64,000 bases of DNA from Guptibacillus hwajinpoensis (GCF_020171785.1 NZ_JAIVAE010000015.1:1-64000), one strand, 5' to 3'; shown: positions 40,892 to 48,801, numbered from the stretch's first letter. A program made the numbers and translations. Notes: a model not told the origin generated them from the sequence alone.

Positions 40892-41884
40892 ATGATTACA
40901 TTTGATAAAACCACGAAGACGTATGAAGGTGGTGTCACTGCCGTAGATGGAGTGGACTTTACCGTTGAAAAAGGTAACATTGTCGTGCTACTCGGCCCAT
41001 CAGGGTGTGGGAAAACAACGCTGCTTCGTATGGTGAACCGTCTGGAAACGATTTCAGATGGAAAAATCACGATTGATGGGGAAGATTCAATGTCATTAGA
41101 CCAAATTGCTTTAAGGCGGAAAATTGGTTATGTCATTCAAAGCAATGGTCTTTTTCCGAATATGACGATTGAAGAGAACGTGATGATTGTCCCGGATCTA
41201 CTAGGTTGGAAGAAGAAAGAGAAGCGAGAGCGATTTAACAAACTCATGGAAATGATTGGGTTGAGTGGAGAGAAGTTTGGCAAGCGGTATCCGCATGAAC
41301 TTTCAGGAGGACAACAGCAGCGTATTGGTGTCATTCGTGCATTAGCGGCAGATCCGCCGGTTATGTTGATGGATGAACCTTTTGGAGCTCTTGATCCGAT
41401 CATCCGTGAAAAGATTCAAGATGAGTTTCTTCAGATTCAACGCGAAGTCAAGAAAACGATTCTTTTTGTTAGTCATGACATCGATGAAGCAATTAAAATG
41501 GCAGATAAAATCGTTCTTTTACGTGGTGGAGAAGTAATGCAATACGATACCCCTTCTGAGATGCTTGTTCGTCCTAAAAATGAATTCGTTCGTGAATTTT
41601 TTGGGAAGGACCGGGCCATTAAGAGCTTAAGTCTACATACGATTAATGATCTTCAAGAGGTCATTGGACTTGCAAATATGGATGAAACGATTTCCGATAC
41701 GATTACAATTAACGTGAATCATGATTTGCGTAATACGTTATCGATGCTTTTGAATCAAGAAGCTGATCAGGTAATTGTGATCGATGATGAAGGAAATAAG
41801 CTTGGTGCGATTACAATTGATATTGTTCAAAAGTACCTTCACTTTGAAATTAAGGCAAAGCCTACCCTGGTGCAGAAGGGGTGA
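40892..41884 (+). CDS. Osmoprotectant ABC transporter ATPase (OpuCA-like)
   Basis: 330 residues. Walker A GPSGCGKTT (~35-43), Q-loop VIQSNGLFPNM, signature LSGGQQQR (~137), Walker B VMLMDEPF, switch His (VSHD). The C-terminal ~90 residues form a short CBS-like domain (DTITINVNHDLRNTL ... VIDDEGNKLGAI), as in OpuCA/ProV, which links ATPase activity to ionic strength or c-di-AMP. Overlaps or abuts its neighbours. Confidence 0.93.
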   Translation: MITFDKTTKTYEGGVTAVDGVDFTVEKGNIVVLLGPSGCGKTTLLRMVNRLETISDGKITIDGEDSMSLDQIALRRKIGYVIQSNGLFPNMTIEENVMIVPDLLGWKKKEKRERFNKLMEMIGLSGEKFGKRYPHELSGGQQQRIGVIRALAADPPVMLMDEPFGALDPIIREKIQDEFLQIQREVKKTILFVSHDIDEAIKMADKIVLLRGGEVMQYDTPSEMLVRPKNEFVREFFGKDRAIKSLSLHTINDLQEVIGLANMDETISDTITINVNHDLRNTLSMLLNQEADQVIVIDDEGNKLGAITIDIVQKYLHFEIKAKPTLVQKG

Positions 41885-41888
41885 TGAG

Positions 41889-42626
41889 ATGAATAAGAAA
41901 AAAGTTATGAGCCGTGTGGTGAGCTTTCTCGTCTATGGCATTGTCGCTGTGTTCTTCATTTGGGCAATCAGCAACAGCTATTTTAACTATATTTTTAGTC
42001 AATCAAGTACATTTCTTTATTTATTGAAACAGCACATGCAGTTGGTGCTTGTTTCTTCACTCTTAGCTGTTGGTGTCGCATTGCCAGTTGGGATTCTGGT
42101 TACGCGTAGAAGTTTTCGCCGTGCAGAGTGGATCGTCTCGAATACGGTGAATCTTGGACAAACCATCCCAAGTCTTGCTGTTCTGGCTTTGATGATTAGT
42201 ATTCTAGGTATAGGGTTTAAAACGGCCGTATTCGCCCTGTTTATTTACTCGCTCCTGCCAATGTATCGCAATACAGTGGCAGGGATTGATTCGATTGATG
42301 AGAATTTGATCGATGCAGCGAGAGGGATGGGGATGAAGCCGATTCAAATTCTATTTCGCATCGAGTTACCAAATGCGTCTTACTCCATTCTTGCGGGAAT
42401 TCGTACAGCTGTCGTATTAAATATCGGTACAGCAGCACTCGCCTATGTTGTTGGCGGAGGCGGACTTGGCGTATGGATTTTCACAGGCATTCAGTTATTT
42501 GATAATGGCTATTTAATTTCAGGCGCTATTCCAGTCACATTGTTAGCGATTTTTGTAGATTATTTGCTTCGGTTGCTTGAGCGTAAAATCGTACCAAAAG
42601 GCTCAAAGCCGCCACAAGAAACGTAA
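41889..42626 (+). CDS. Osmoprotectant ABC transporter permease, second subunit
   Basis: 245 residues, six TM helices. IDSIDENLIDAARGMGMKPI is the cytoplasmic coupling loop; IRTAVVLNIGTAALAYVVGG GGLG is parallel to the first permease. Paired with it as a heterodimer. ATG 41889 lies 4 bases after the ATPase stop with GGGGTGA upstream. Confidence 0.9.
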   Translation: MNKKKVMSRVVSFLVYGIVAVFFIWAISNSYFNYIFSQSSTFLYLLKQHMQLVLVSSLLAVGVALPVGILVTRRSFRRAEWIVSNTVNLGQTIPSLAVLALMISILGIGFKTAVFALFIYSLLPMYRNTVAGIDSIDENLIDAARGMGMKPIQILFRIELPNASYSILAGIRTAVVLNIGTAALAYVVGGGGLGVWIFTGIQLFDNGYLISGAIPVTLLAIFVDYLLRLLERKIVPKGSKPPQET

Positions 42627-42643
42627 AGGTGGGAGGTGTTTGC

Positions 42644-43555
42644 ATGAAAAGAAAGCTATCTCGTATCATCGGAATTGTGCTGGTTCTATCGATGCTCGCT
42701 TCGTGTTCAAGTGTAGGGATTGGAGGTAAGCAGATATCCGTTGGAGGGAAGAACTTTACGGAACAATACTTGCTTTCAGAAATGACGGCTTTCCTTCTAA
42801 AAGAAGAAGGCTTTGATGTAAAGCAGATGAATAACCTTGGAAGTACCGTCGTGCGGAAAGCGCTGGAAAACAGCCAGGTTGATATGATGTGGGAATATAC
42901 GGGCACAGCCCTGATTACATATATGGGCGAAGAGCCTATCGCAGATCCTAAGAAAGCATTTGAAAAGGTAAAAGCATTGGATGCTGAGAACAATGACATC
43001 CACTGGATGAACATGTCGAATGTGAACAACACCTATGCGCTTGCAATGAGAGAAGAGCAGGCGGATGAATTAGGCATTGAATCTATTAGTGATCTAGCAG
43101 CTTATGTAAATGAAAATCCAGGCGAACTTACGATGGCCTCAGACGCTGAATTTGCGAACCGACCTGACGGGTTGCCTGGAGTCGAGGAAACCTACGGATT
43201 TGAATTCGATTCAAGCCAAATCAAGCTGATGGATCTTGGGTTAACGCAGCGGTCATTAGATAACGAACAAGTCGATGTCTCAGTTGCGTTTGAAACAGAT
43301 GCAACGATCGTCGAGTATGATCTTGTTACGTTGAAGGATGATCAATCCTTCTTCCCGCCATACAGAGCGGCGGTTAGCATCAACGAGGACGTATTCGAAA
43401 AGTATCCGGAAGTAGAAGAAATCACCGCGCGTTTAGGTGATAAACTTAACAGCGATATTATGCGTGAACTGAATTATAAAGTCGATATTGAAGGGAACAG
43501 TGTTTCTGTTGTGGCGCATGATTGGCTTGTGGAGAATGGATTGTTGGAAGAATAA
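42644..43555 (+). CDS. Osmoprotectant-binding lipoprotein (OpuCC/OsmF-like)
   Basis: 303 residues. Signal peptide with lipobox LASC (Cys ~22), then the choline/betaine-binding fold: VGGKNFTEQYLLSEMTAFLL, DMMWEYTGTALITYMGE, SDAEFANRPDGLPGVEETYG, and a late AHDWLVENGLL. The order permease-ATPase-permease-binding protein resembles the E. coli yeh system with the binding protein moved to the end, rather than B. subtilis opuC. GGGAGGTG RBS. Confidence 0.92.
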   Translation: MKRKLSRIIGIVLVLSMLASCSSVGIGGKQISVGGKNFTEQYLLSEMTAFLLKEEGFDVKQMNNLGSTVVRKALENSQVDMMWEYTGTALITYMGEEPIADPKKAFEKVKALDAENNDIHWMNMSNVNNTYALAMREEQADELGIESISDLAAYVNENPGELTMASDAEFANRPDGLPGVEETYGFEFDSSQIKLMDLGLTQRSLDNEQVDVSVAFETDATIVEYDLVTLKDDQSFFPPYRAAVSINEDVFEKYPEVEEITARLGDKLNSDIMRELNYKVDIEGNSVSVVAHDWLVENGLLEE

Positions 43556-43568
43556 ATTTCATTTTGAA

Positions 43569-43600
43569 ATGTCCTGCGAATTGGTGCAGGGCATTTTTTG
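43569..43600 (+). terminator. Terminator of the osmoprotectant operon
   Basis: ATGTCCTGC/GCAGGGCAT stem (one G-U), then TTTTTTG. Confidence 0.85.
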
Positions 43601-43645
43601 TATGAAGATTTATAATAGTGTTTTTCTATTTTTAATGAAATTGAA

Positions 43646-43664
43646 TTTACTTTTTATGGTATTG
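43646..43664 (+). promoter_or_regulatory. Variant of the array 19-mer
   Basis: TTTACTTTTTATGGTATTG; the same variant recurs at 48441 (TTTACTTTTAATGGTATTA). TGGTATT resembles an extended -10. Confidence 0.35.
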
Positions 43665-43684
43665 TGGGAGGGAGAGCTTCTTCC

Positions 43685-43714
43685 ATAATCGGGCAGGATT
43701 GTTGAACAGTAAGC
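43685..43714 (+). repeat. Array boundary element, TCGGGC form
   Basis: ATAATCGGGC followed by ATTGTTGAAC; similar to 46331-46364. First such element of the array. Confidence 0.4.
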
Positions 43715-43737
43715 AATGAACATTAGGGGGGTAAAAA

Positions 43738-44064
43738 ATGGATTGGGACACATTGCCTAATTGGTTTTGGGTAATATATTACTTGTTTTTATTAACAACA
43801 TTAGGAACAACTATATACAGCGTTGTGAAAAGGAAAATGAAAGGTTTGTCAATTGTAGCTATTCTGTTCACTGTGACAGTTCCAATAATTGTCCTCATAA
43901 ATAGTATTGGTAGAGCAGAAGAAATGAATGAGTTTGAACATTTAGTTAGTCAATTACAACAAGGTGCTTTATGGTCATATTTCACAAGTATAGGTTATTT
44001 GTTTCTGTTAGTATGGTGGGTTTTGTTCCTATTCAAAAGCAGAGCAAACTACACGTCTTATTAA
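43738..44064 (+). CDS. Array gene 1: three-TM membrane protein
   Basis: 108 residues. TM helices: WFWVIYYLFLLTTLGTTIYSV, SIVAILFTVTVPIIVLINSI, YFTSIGYLFLLVWWVLFLF. Between the last two is a polar GRAEEMNEFEHLVSQLQQG. AGGGGGG RBS. Unrecognised family; comparable in size and topology to bacteriocin-immunity-type proteins, but nothing proves that role. Confidence 0.65.
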   Translation: MDWDTLPNWFWVIYYLFLLTTLGTTIYSVVKRKMKGLSIVAILFTVTVPIIVLINSIGRAEEMNEFEHLVSQLQQGALWSYFTSIGYLFLLVWWVLFLFKSRANYTSY

Positions 44065-44065
44065 A

Positions 44066-44100
44066 TTAACTCGGAGCTATTCAAAAGTAAGCGTTACCTA
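44066..44100 (+). repeat. Array boundary element, short TCGGAGC form
   Basis: TTAACTCGGAGCTATTCAAA directly after the stop of array gene 1, without the full hairpin. Confidence 0.45.
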
Positions 44101-44178
44101 TTTTTTATTCAATACCGAAACTTTATTACAGATTTATCGTAATAACAGTAAACTAAGCTTTTATGGGGAGTGAAAGAG

Positions 44179-44345
44179 ATGTTTGGAAATACACCAAAAT
44201 GTTCAAATTGCGGGGGAGAAATAAAAGGAAATGATGTTGTTTACATAAAGATGCGATATCCTGAGAGAAAAGGTATGACAGAGATAAAAGCATACTTGAA
44301 TAATGAAGTAAAGTCATTTGCGAGGAATGTTTTAACCAAAAGTAA
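44179..44345 (+). pseudogene. Array gene 2: small zinc-ribbon protein with a one-base deletion
   Basis: ATG 44179 (GGGGAG upstream) encodes MFGNTPKCSNCGGEIKGNDV and MRYPERKGMTEIKAYLNNE. After ~44308 the frame goes astray. Adding one G there restores EGKVICEECFNQK and a stop at 44343, giving a 55-residue CxxC...CxxC ribbon of a known Bacillus small-protein type. In the sequence as given, the frame runs on to 44415 with an unrelated tail. Decay or a sequence error. Confidence 0.65.
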
Positions 44346-44470
44346 TCCATTGATGTTATTCAATATAATCGGAGCTTTCCTTCATGAAAAGAAGTTCACT
44401 GCTTATTTTGGATAAAGATAAAAGTTATTTATTAAGTAATCCAATTTTTATTAAATAAGGAGATGTTTAC

Positions 44471-44761
44471 ATGACTCCAAATGAAAATATTAGGATATGC
44501 GACAAAGGGCACAAATATGATAAAAGTAGCGATTGCCCGACTTGTCCAATCTGTGAAAACGCACGAAAACCTGAAAGTGGATTCCTCTCATTACTTTCAG
44601 CACCAGCCAGAAGGGCCTTGGAAAACAATGGTATAACTTCTTTAAAGATTTTATCAACATACAGTGAAAAAGAGGTTTTGAAACTTCATGGCATGGGGCC
44701 AGCGTCATTACCAAAACTCAAATCAGCTTTGAAAGAGAAGGGATTATCTTTTAAGAAATAA
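44471..44761 (+). CDS. Array gene 3: zinc-knuckle plus RNA polymerase alpha-CTD-like protein
   Basis: 96 residues. N-terminal Cys/His cluster (ICDKGHKYDKSSDCPTCPIC), then LSAPARRALENNGITSLKIL and EVLKLHGMGPASLPKLKSAL, a helix-hairpin-helix fold like the C-terminal domain of the RNA polymerase alpha subunit. It could bind DNA or contact transcription complexes. AAGGAGA RBS. The only clearly nucleic-acid-type protein of the array. Confidence 0.75.
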   Translation: MTPNENIRICDKGHKYDKSSDCPTCPICENARKPESGFLSLLSAPARRALENNGITSLKILSTYSEKEVLKLHGMGPASLPKLKSALKEKGLSFKK

Positions 44762-44828
44762 ATTCCTTTATTCTGTATCTAGGTGTCCTTTGTAATTATT
44801 TATATTATCTTGAAATCAAGTCTTAAAC

Positions 44829-44866
44829 AATCTCGGAGCTTATCTGTAATAGGATAGGCTCCTTTA
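44829..44866 (+). terminator. Array terminator repeat A1
   Basis: GGAGCTTATCT-GTAATA-GGATAGGCTCC stem, then CCTTTAAA. Preceded by AATCTC. Confidence 0.75.
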
Positions 44867-44900
44867 AATATGGAATAAAAGATTGAGTTATGTAGGTGGG

Positions 44901-44919
44901 TTTGAAATAATTGGTATTA
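44901..44919 (+). promoter_or_regulatory. Array 19-mer P1
   Basis: TTTGAAATAATTGGTATTA, exact consensus, 35 bases after repeat A1. Confidence 0.5.
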
Positions 44920-44984
44920 GTGGTGTGCGCAGCATTGGTGAAGACTTTAATTTAGAGATATTTTAGTGAATTTGGTGGGTTAAT

Positions 44985-45047
44985 ATGAAGAACGAAAACT
45001 CAAATAAGGTTCCAAAGATATTAATATTGGAAAGAGAGGCGCTATGA
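44985..45047 (+). CDS. 20-codon ORF coupled to array gene 4
   Basis: ATG after TGGTGGG; encodes MKNENSNKVPKILILEREAL. Its TGA overlaps the ATG of the next gene (ATGA), so it may act as a coupling leader peptide, or be noise. Confidence 0.35.
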   Translation: MKNENSNKVPKILILEREAL

Positions 45048-45397
45048 AATATTTAAAATGGATTCTTTTAATAATGGCTGCATCAGCTACAGAAATGGCT
45101 ATCTGGATGAATGCAGAATGGCTACGTGCAGAAATGATTTCTTTAAACTATTACTTTTTGGGTTCTTTGGTAATTATATTAATGATTTTTGCATTAAGTG
45201 ATTCCCCTTCAAGAAAACAATACAAATTAATCTTGGGATTAACTATCACCGCTTTTGCTATTCTAACTACAGGGGCACTGAAAAACTTTGATTTCCTCCG
45301 TGAAAAAAATGCATTACTGTCTATGTTGGTAAATTTGGTCGCTTACCTCATATTCGCATTTTTTATAATAGTGAGAATGAAGAAAAAAACTAACTAA
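45044..45397 (+). CDS. Array gene 4: four-TM membrane protein
   Basis: 117 residues. TM segments WILLIMAASATEMAIWM, YYFLGSLVIILMIFAL, LILGLTITAFAILTTGAL, MLVNLVAYLIFAFFIIV. RBS GAAAGAGAGG. Short polar loops; no family recognised. Confidence 0.65.
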   Translation: MKYLKWILLIMAASATEMAIWMNAEWLRAEMISLNYYFLGSLVIILMIFALSDSPSRKQYKLILGLTITAFAILTTGALKNFDFLREKNALLSMLVNLVAYLIFAFFIIVRMKKKTN

Positions 45398-45489
45398 TTT
45401 TAAAAATGGTCTACTTTGTTTTATAAAATTTCTCTTTATATATTGAACAGTCGTTAACATATCAGAAAAAATTATTAGGGGGAATTAAA

Positions 45490-45646
45490 TTGCCTGTAGA
45501 AATTATGAAAACCGAAAAAACAGTACTTAACACCCGAACAAGTTAGAACGAAGGTTGTAGAAGATTATTCTTATAGCTATCAAGGTATTGCTCTCTCAAT
45601 GGCAAGTGTTACCATCGGTGCATTAACGTCAGTGGCTGGAAAATGA
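45490..45646 (+). pseudogene. Array gene 5: small protein broken by an extra A
   Basis: TTG 45490 (GGGGG RBS) begins MPVEIMK and then meets a stop in its frame at 45544. Removing one A from the AAAA at ~45507-45510 gives MKPKKQYLTPEQVRTKVVED, YSYSYQGIALSMASVTIGAL, TSVAGK and a stop at 45644, a 51-residue product. Unknown family; the C-terminal half is a possible TM or amphipathic helix. Confidence 0.5.
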
Positions 45647-45658
45647 CGATATTCCATT

Positions 45659-45718
45659 ATCTCGGAGCAAATACAGAATAATAAAAGGATCGCTGCTTTT
45701 TTTGAATGCAGTAATCCT
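45659..45718 (+). terminator. Array boundary element with alternative hairpin
   Basis: ATCTCGGAGC, then a different stem-loop AGGAT-CG-CTGC / GCAG-TA-ATCCT. Shares only the TCGGAGC head with repeat A. Confidence 0.55.
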
Positions 45719-45748
45719 GTTATAAATAAAAGACAATAAGGAGGCAGC

Positions 45749-46303
45749 GTGCAAACACCAACTTTTTCATTATACTGGGCACTTATTATTTATGGTGCTC
45801 TTTTAGGTTTAATCTATGTTTTCCCAAAGACAAGGCAGCTTTATAAGAAAGCATTTGATTTTAGTGTTCTGAAGAAATTTCCAACGTACCTTCTGATTTT
45901 AACAGCATTTCTGACCATATTTTTTGCAAACCTAGTAATCTTCAAGCGTCATTTATCATCAACCTTCAATTTACTTACTAGTAATTATTCACAAACACTT
46001 TTTTTAGATACCTTCGAACTAATATCACTTCTTGTTGGTAAGCTTATAATAGCTCCAGTGTTTGAAGAGTTGATGTTCAGAGTACCATTATCTATTTGGA
46101 TGAATAGACGTTTCTATTTCATCTTGGCACTATTGGGTTCCTCTATAATATTCGGAATGATGCATTCAGAGTATCCGTTATTCGGGGTCATATTAGGAAT
46201 CGTTTTTGGGAGTGTTTATGGATTAACTAAGTCTATTGTTCCTGGTATACTCGTTCACTTTCTATGGAACTTATTTTCACTCTACTATTTTAATTACATA
46301 TAG
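45749..46303 (+). CDS. Array gene 6: CPBP (CAAX/Abi) intramembrane protease
   Basis: 184 residues with about six TM helices. Motifs of the CPBP glutamic protease family: EELMFR (EExxxR, ~111), FGMMHS (FxxxH, ~142) and HFLWN (HxxxN, ~174). Family members process prenylated or lipid-like substrates or confer bacteriocin self-immunity in Gram-positives. GTG start after AAGGAGG. A truncated second copy of its 5' end lies at 48236. Confidence 0.88.
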   Translation: MQTPTFSLYWALIIYGALLGLIYVFPKTRQLYKKAFDFSVLKKFPTYLLILTAFLTIFFANLVIFKRHLSSTFNLLTSNYSQTLFLDTFELISLLVGKLIIAPVFEELMFRVPLSIWMNRRFYFILALLGSSIIFGMMHSEYPLFGVILGIVFGSVYGLTKSIVPGILVHFLWNLFSLYYFNYI

Positions 46304-46330
46304 TAGGCAATATAGGAATCAACATTTTAG

Positions 46331-46364
46331 ATGTTCAATTAAATCGGAGCCATTGTTGAATAGG
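46331..46364 (+). repeat. Array boundary element, short form
   Basis: TTCAATTAAATCGGAGCC then ATTGTTGAATAGG; outer TTCAAT/ATTGTTGAA can pair. Confidence 0.45.
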
Positions 46365-46408
46365 ATTATTCTCCCCACATAAGTTTAATTACGAAAGGGT
46401 TTATAAAA

Positions 46409-46966
46409 ATGTTTAATCCATATGATTGTATCACTGACTTTATTTTCGTTGAAACTGAAGTATCTGCAGCTGACGTCATATTAGTACCCGGTGCTAATCA
46501 TCCACAGCTAATGGAAAAGGCTTCATGGCTATATAAAAATGGAATGGCTCCATACATTCTTCCGTCAGGCGGGTACAAACCCCACGTAGGTACATCTGAG
46601 TGGGAATATCTAAGAAAGGTTGGTATTACAAACGGGGTGCCTGACGAAGTTATCCTTAAAGAAGACGAAGCTCAGCATACTTTAGAAAATGCCCGTTTTT
46701 CTTTAGAAGTATTACAGGGTAAAGGTATTAAATATGAAAAAGTTATCATTGTCTGTAAAGCAGGACATTCTCGAAGAGCATTGCTATGTTATCAGGATGC
46801 ATTTCCAAAGAACACTAGTTTTATGGTTTCTCCAGTAGAAGATCGATTCGGAATTACTAAAGAGAATTGGTTTACTACGGAAGTTGGTATAAGCAGGATT
46901 ATGACTGAGGTAGAGAAGATTGGTAAATACTTTGGAGATTTTATTCCGAAATGGGTGGGGCGATAA
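46409..46966 (+). CDS. Array gene 7: YdcF/DUF218-family protein
   Basis: 185 residues, soluble. DUF218 elements: ADVILVPGANHPQLMEKASW, ILPSGGYKPHVGTSEWEYLR, LKEDEAQHTLENARFSLEVL and IIVCKAGHSRRALLCYQDAF. In other bacteria such proteins (SanA, YdcF, ElyC) have roles in envelope metabolism and binding of nucleotide-like ligands. RBS GAAAGGGT. Followed by repeat A2. Confidence 0.85.
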   Translation: MFNPYDCITDFIFVETEVSAADVILVPGANHPQLMEKASWLYKNGMAPYILPSGGYKPHVGTSEWEYLRKVGITNGVPDEVILKEDEAQHTLENARFSLEVLQGKGIKYEKVIIVCKAGHSRRALLCYQDAFPKNTSFMVSPVEDRFGITKENWFTTEVGISRIMTEVEKIGKYFGDFIPKWVGR

Positions 46967-46989
46967 AATCTTGATACTGAGTCTTCAAA

Positions 46990-47026
46990 AACTCGGAGCT
47001 TATCTGTAATAAGATAGGCTCCTTAT
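46990..47026 (+). terminator. Array terminator repeat A2
   Basis: GGAGCTTATCT-GTAATA-AGATAGGCTCC, then TTATTTTATTT. Confidence 0.8.
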
Positions 47027-47053
47027 TTTATTTGGTTGTGTAAATGAAGTTGT

Positions 47054-47070
47054 TTTGAAATAATTGTTAG
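47054..47070 (+). promoter_or_regulatory. Array 19-mer P2 (shortened)
   Basis: TTTGAAATAATTGTTAG; diverges after TTG. Confidence 0.4.
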
Positions 47071-47116
47071 GGAGCAAATTTTGTAACCTTTTTTTCGTTA
47101 TATGGAGGGATGGATT

Positions 47117-47362
47117 TTGGAAAAAACGTTGGTTAAAACTGGTTTATATTCATTGGTTATTTCCTTTTTAATTTTATTTGCAGGGGTAAGTAGAGTGAAG
47201 TCTACAACAGATGTAAAAGGAATGACTTCAGTTGTAGAAATTACATATCCGGATTTCTTTTTTATGATTTCTCGATATTCTATTATCATTTCATTCATCA
47301 CAGTTATTTGTATATTTGCCATAATACAGTATAAGAAAAACAAACGAATAAAATCATCTTAA
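47117..47362 (+). CDS. Array gene 8: two-TM protein
   Basis: 81 residues from TTG 47117; GGAGGG lies 8-9 bases upstream. The ATG at 47102 is the codon overlapping that RBS and is unlikely. TM helices flank an extracytoplasmic stretch (VSRVKSTTDVKGMTSVVEIT): YSLVISFLILFAGV and YSIIISFITVICIFAIIQY. Basic C-terminus. Unknown family. Confidence 0.6.
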   Translation: MEKTLVKTGLYSLVISFLILFAGVSRVKSTTDVKGMTSVVEITYPDFFFMISRYSIIISFITVICIFAIIQYKKNKRIKSS

Positions 47363-47440
47363 AAGTTGGAGGTTTGCTTAAGAAAATAATTGTTGTTAAA
47401 ACGATTAGGTACAGTTGAAATTTAAAAGTGATCTTCCAGT

Positions 47441-47478
47441 ATCTCGGAGCTTATCTGTAATAAGATAGGCTCTTTTTA
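47441..47478 (+). terminator. Array terminator repeat A3
   Basis: ATCTCGGAGC, stem with AGATAGGCTC, TTTTT. Confidence 0.8.
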
Positions 47479-47506
47479 GTGAAAAAGATGGATTTATTAG
47501 CTCTGA

Positions 47507-47525
47507 TTTGAAATAATTGGTATTA
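47507..47525 (+). promoter_or_regulatory. Array 19-mer P3
   Basis: TTTGAAATAATTGGTATTA, exact consensus. Confidence 0.5.
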
Positions 47526-47585
47526 AGCATTTTGATTAAAATTAGATGCTAATCGAACTACTTTATGCTCTAGGAGGATTATTAT

Positions 47586-47783
47586 TTGAATACCAAAAAA
47601 CTTGATTTGATCATCTTATTAACCCTGACAGTTGCAGTTCCGGTTTGTACAATTCTACCGTACCTTGGAATAGTTCCGGACCTTTTACTATTCATCATCT
47701 TGCCAGTAGGAATTATCTTTTGCCTCATAGGGGTAATGGCTTCAGTTCTAAGGATACAAACCAGTGGTTGGAAACAATCATAA
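47586..47783 (+). CDS. Array gene 9: two-TM protein
   Basis: 65 residues, TTG start after AGGAGG. Helices LIILLTLTVAVPVCTILPYL and LLLFIILPVGIIFCLIGVMA. The sequence just upstream (TTTATGCTCTAGG) recurs before array gene 12. Unknown family. Confidence 0.6.
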   Translation: MNTKKLDLIILLTLTVAVPVCTILPYLGIVPDLLLFIILPVGIIFCLIGVMASVLRIQTSGWKQS

Positions 47784-47801
47784 CAAATATTAATGTTCCA
47801 T

Positions 47802-47840
47802 AATCTCGGAGCTTATCTGTAATAAGATAGGATCTTTTTT
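47802..47840 (+). terminator. Array terminator repeat A4
   Basis: AATCTCGGAGC head, same stem with GGATC instead of GGCTC, then TTTTTT. Confidence 0.75.
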
Positions 47841-47969
47841 CTGAAAGGCTTGCAACAAGATAATGAAATGATATGGATTACATAAAAGGTTGTCGATGAT
47901 TTTTTAAAAAGTATACTTAATCTATTTTATGATAATATAGAAAAAAGGGAAATTATGGAGGTGGAGAAG

Positions 47970-48155
47970 TTGAAGTGGGTACTTGGCATCGGGTTAGGTG
48001 TTGTTACAATTATTTGGTTAGCCATGGAAATAGCTACCGTGGATGATAAAGGCAAAGGCTTTGGGTCTTATTTTAAAGCATTTAAAAAGAGTTTAATTGG
48101 CGTTATTTCCTTATTCATCGTAGCAGGAATTATCTATTACGGATTGATTTACTAG
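47970..48155 (+). CDS. Array gene 10: DUF4199-like/two-TM small protein
   Basis: 61 residues from TTG 47970, with GGAGGTGG upstream. Helices KWVLGIGLGVVTIIWLAME and SLIGVISLFIVAGIIYYGLI, separated by DDKGKGFGSYFKAFKK. The family name is a guess; treat as unknown two-TM protein. Confidence 0.5.
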   Translation: MKWVLGIGLGVVTIIWLAMEIATVDDKGKGFGSYFKAFKKSLIGVISLFIVAGIIYYGLIY

Positions 48156-48235
48156 ATTTTCTAGGTAAGTAAAATATAAAAATTGGAGTAAGTAATAAGC
48201 TTTCTATGTAGGTTAAAAGACAATAAGGAGGAACC

Positions 48236-48337
48236 GTGCAAACACCTACTTTTTCATTATTCTGGGCACTTATTATTTATGGTGCTCTTTTAAGTTTAAT
48301 CTATATTTTCCTATTGGTATCTAACATTTGTTTATAA
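48236..48337 (+). pseudogene. Truncated second copy of the CPBP protease 5' end
   Basis: GTG 48236 encodes MQTPTFSLFWALIIYGALLS then LIYIFLLVSNICL and a stop. The first ~28 codons and the upstream AAAAGACAATAAGGAGG match array gene 6 (45732 onward) at about nine of ten bases; similarity stops abruptly after ~48310, followed by unrelated sequence and repeat A5. Confidence 0.8.
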
Positions 48338-48351
48338 AATGGATATTAAAC

Positions 48352-48390
48352 AATCTCGGAGCTTATCTGTAATAGGATAAGCTTCTTTTT
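48352..48390 (+). terminator. Array terminator repeat A5
   Basis: AATCTCGGAGCTTATCT, loop, GGATAAGCTTC, TTTTTT. Confidence 0.75.
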
Positions 48391-48440
48391 TGAAGACTCT
48401 TTTCGAAAAGATTGTTGATTTTAACTATAACAATGAATAA

Positions 48441-48460
48441 TTTACTTTTAATGGTATTAT
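48441..48460 (+). promoter_or_regulatory. Variant of the array 19-mer
   Basis: TTTACTTTTAATGGTATTA, same variant as 43646. Confidence 0.35.
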
Positions 48461-48473
48461 TTAAAGAGAGGCT

Positions 48474-48500
48474 TATTCAACTAACGCGACAGTTTGAGAT
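48474..48500 (+). repeat. Array boundary-like element
   Basis: TTATTCAACTAACGCGACAG followed by TTTGAG; resembles the TTCAAT...TTGTTGAA form. Confidence 0.3.
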
Positions 48501-48567
48501 ACTTTGAAAAACAAAATTGGAATAGACTTTAACTTCTAACAAAAGTGTTTTGAAGGGAGAAGAAAAA

Positions 48568-48738
48568 ATGAAAAAGGTAAAAAATTTCTTTATTGCTGGC
48601 TTACTCTTATTTTTGTTAGGAATATATTTATCTACTTTTTCATTAACCCATTGGGTAATAATTGGTACATTACTTGCAATAATTGGTGGATTTCTAATGG
48701 GTGGAAGTACATATTTTTTACCTAAATCTAAGAAGTAA
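48568..48738 (+). CDS. Array gene 11: small two-TM protein
   Basis: 56 residues from ATG 48568 (GGGAGAAG upstream). NFFIAGLLLFLLGIYLSTF and WVIIGTLLAIIGGFLMGGS, ending KSKK. Unknown. Confidence 0.55.
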   Translation: MKKVKNFFIAGLLLFLLGIYLSTFSLTHWVIIGTLLAIIGGFLMGGSTYFLPKSKK

Positions 48739-48801
48739 ACATCCTTAAATGTACCTATTCTTCAAGTTAAGGTTGTCTTTTCTCATACCATTGATCCCAT
48801 T

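Noticed and set aside
45505-45520. Programmed -1 frameshift at AAAAAAC
   Set aside because: The heptamer is not in the X XXY YYZ phase relative to the incoming frame, and the shift needed to reach the downstream frame is +1, so an indel is simpler.
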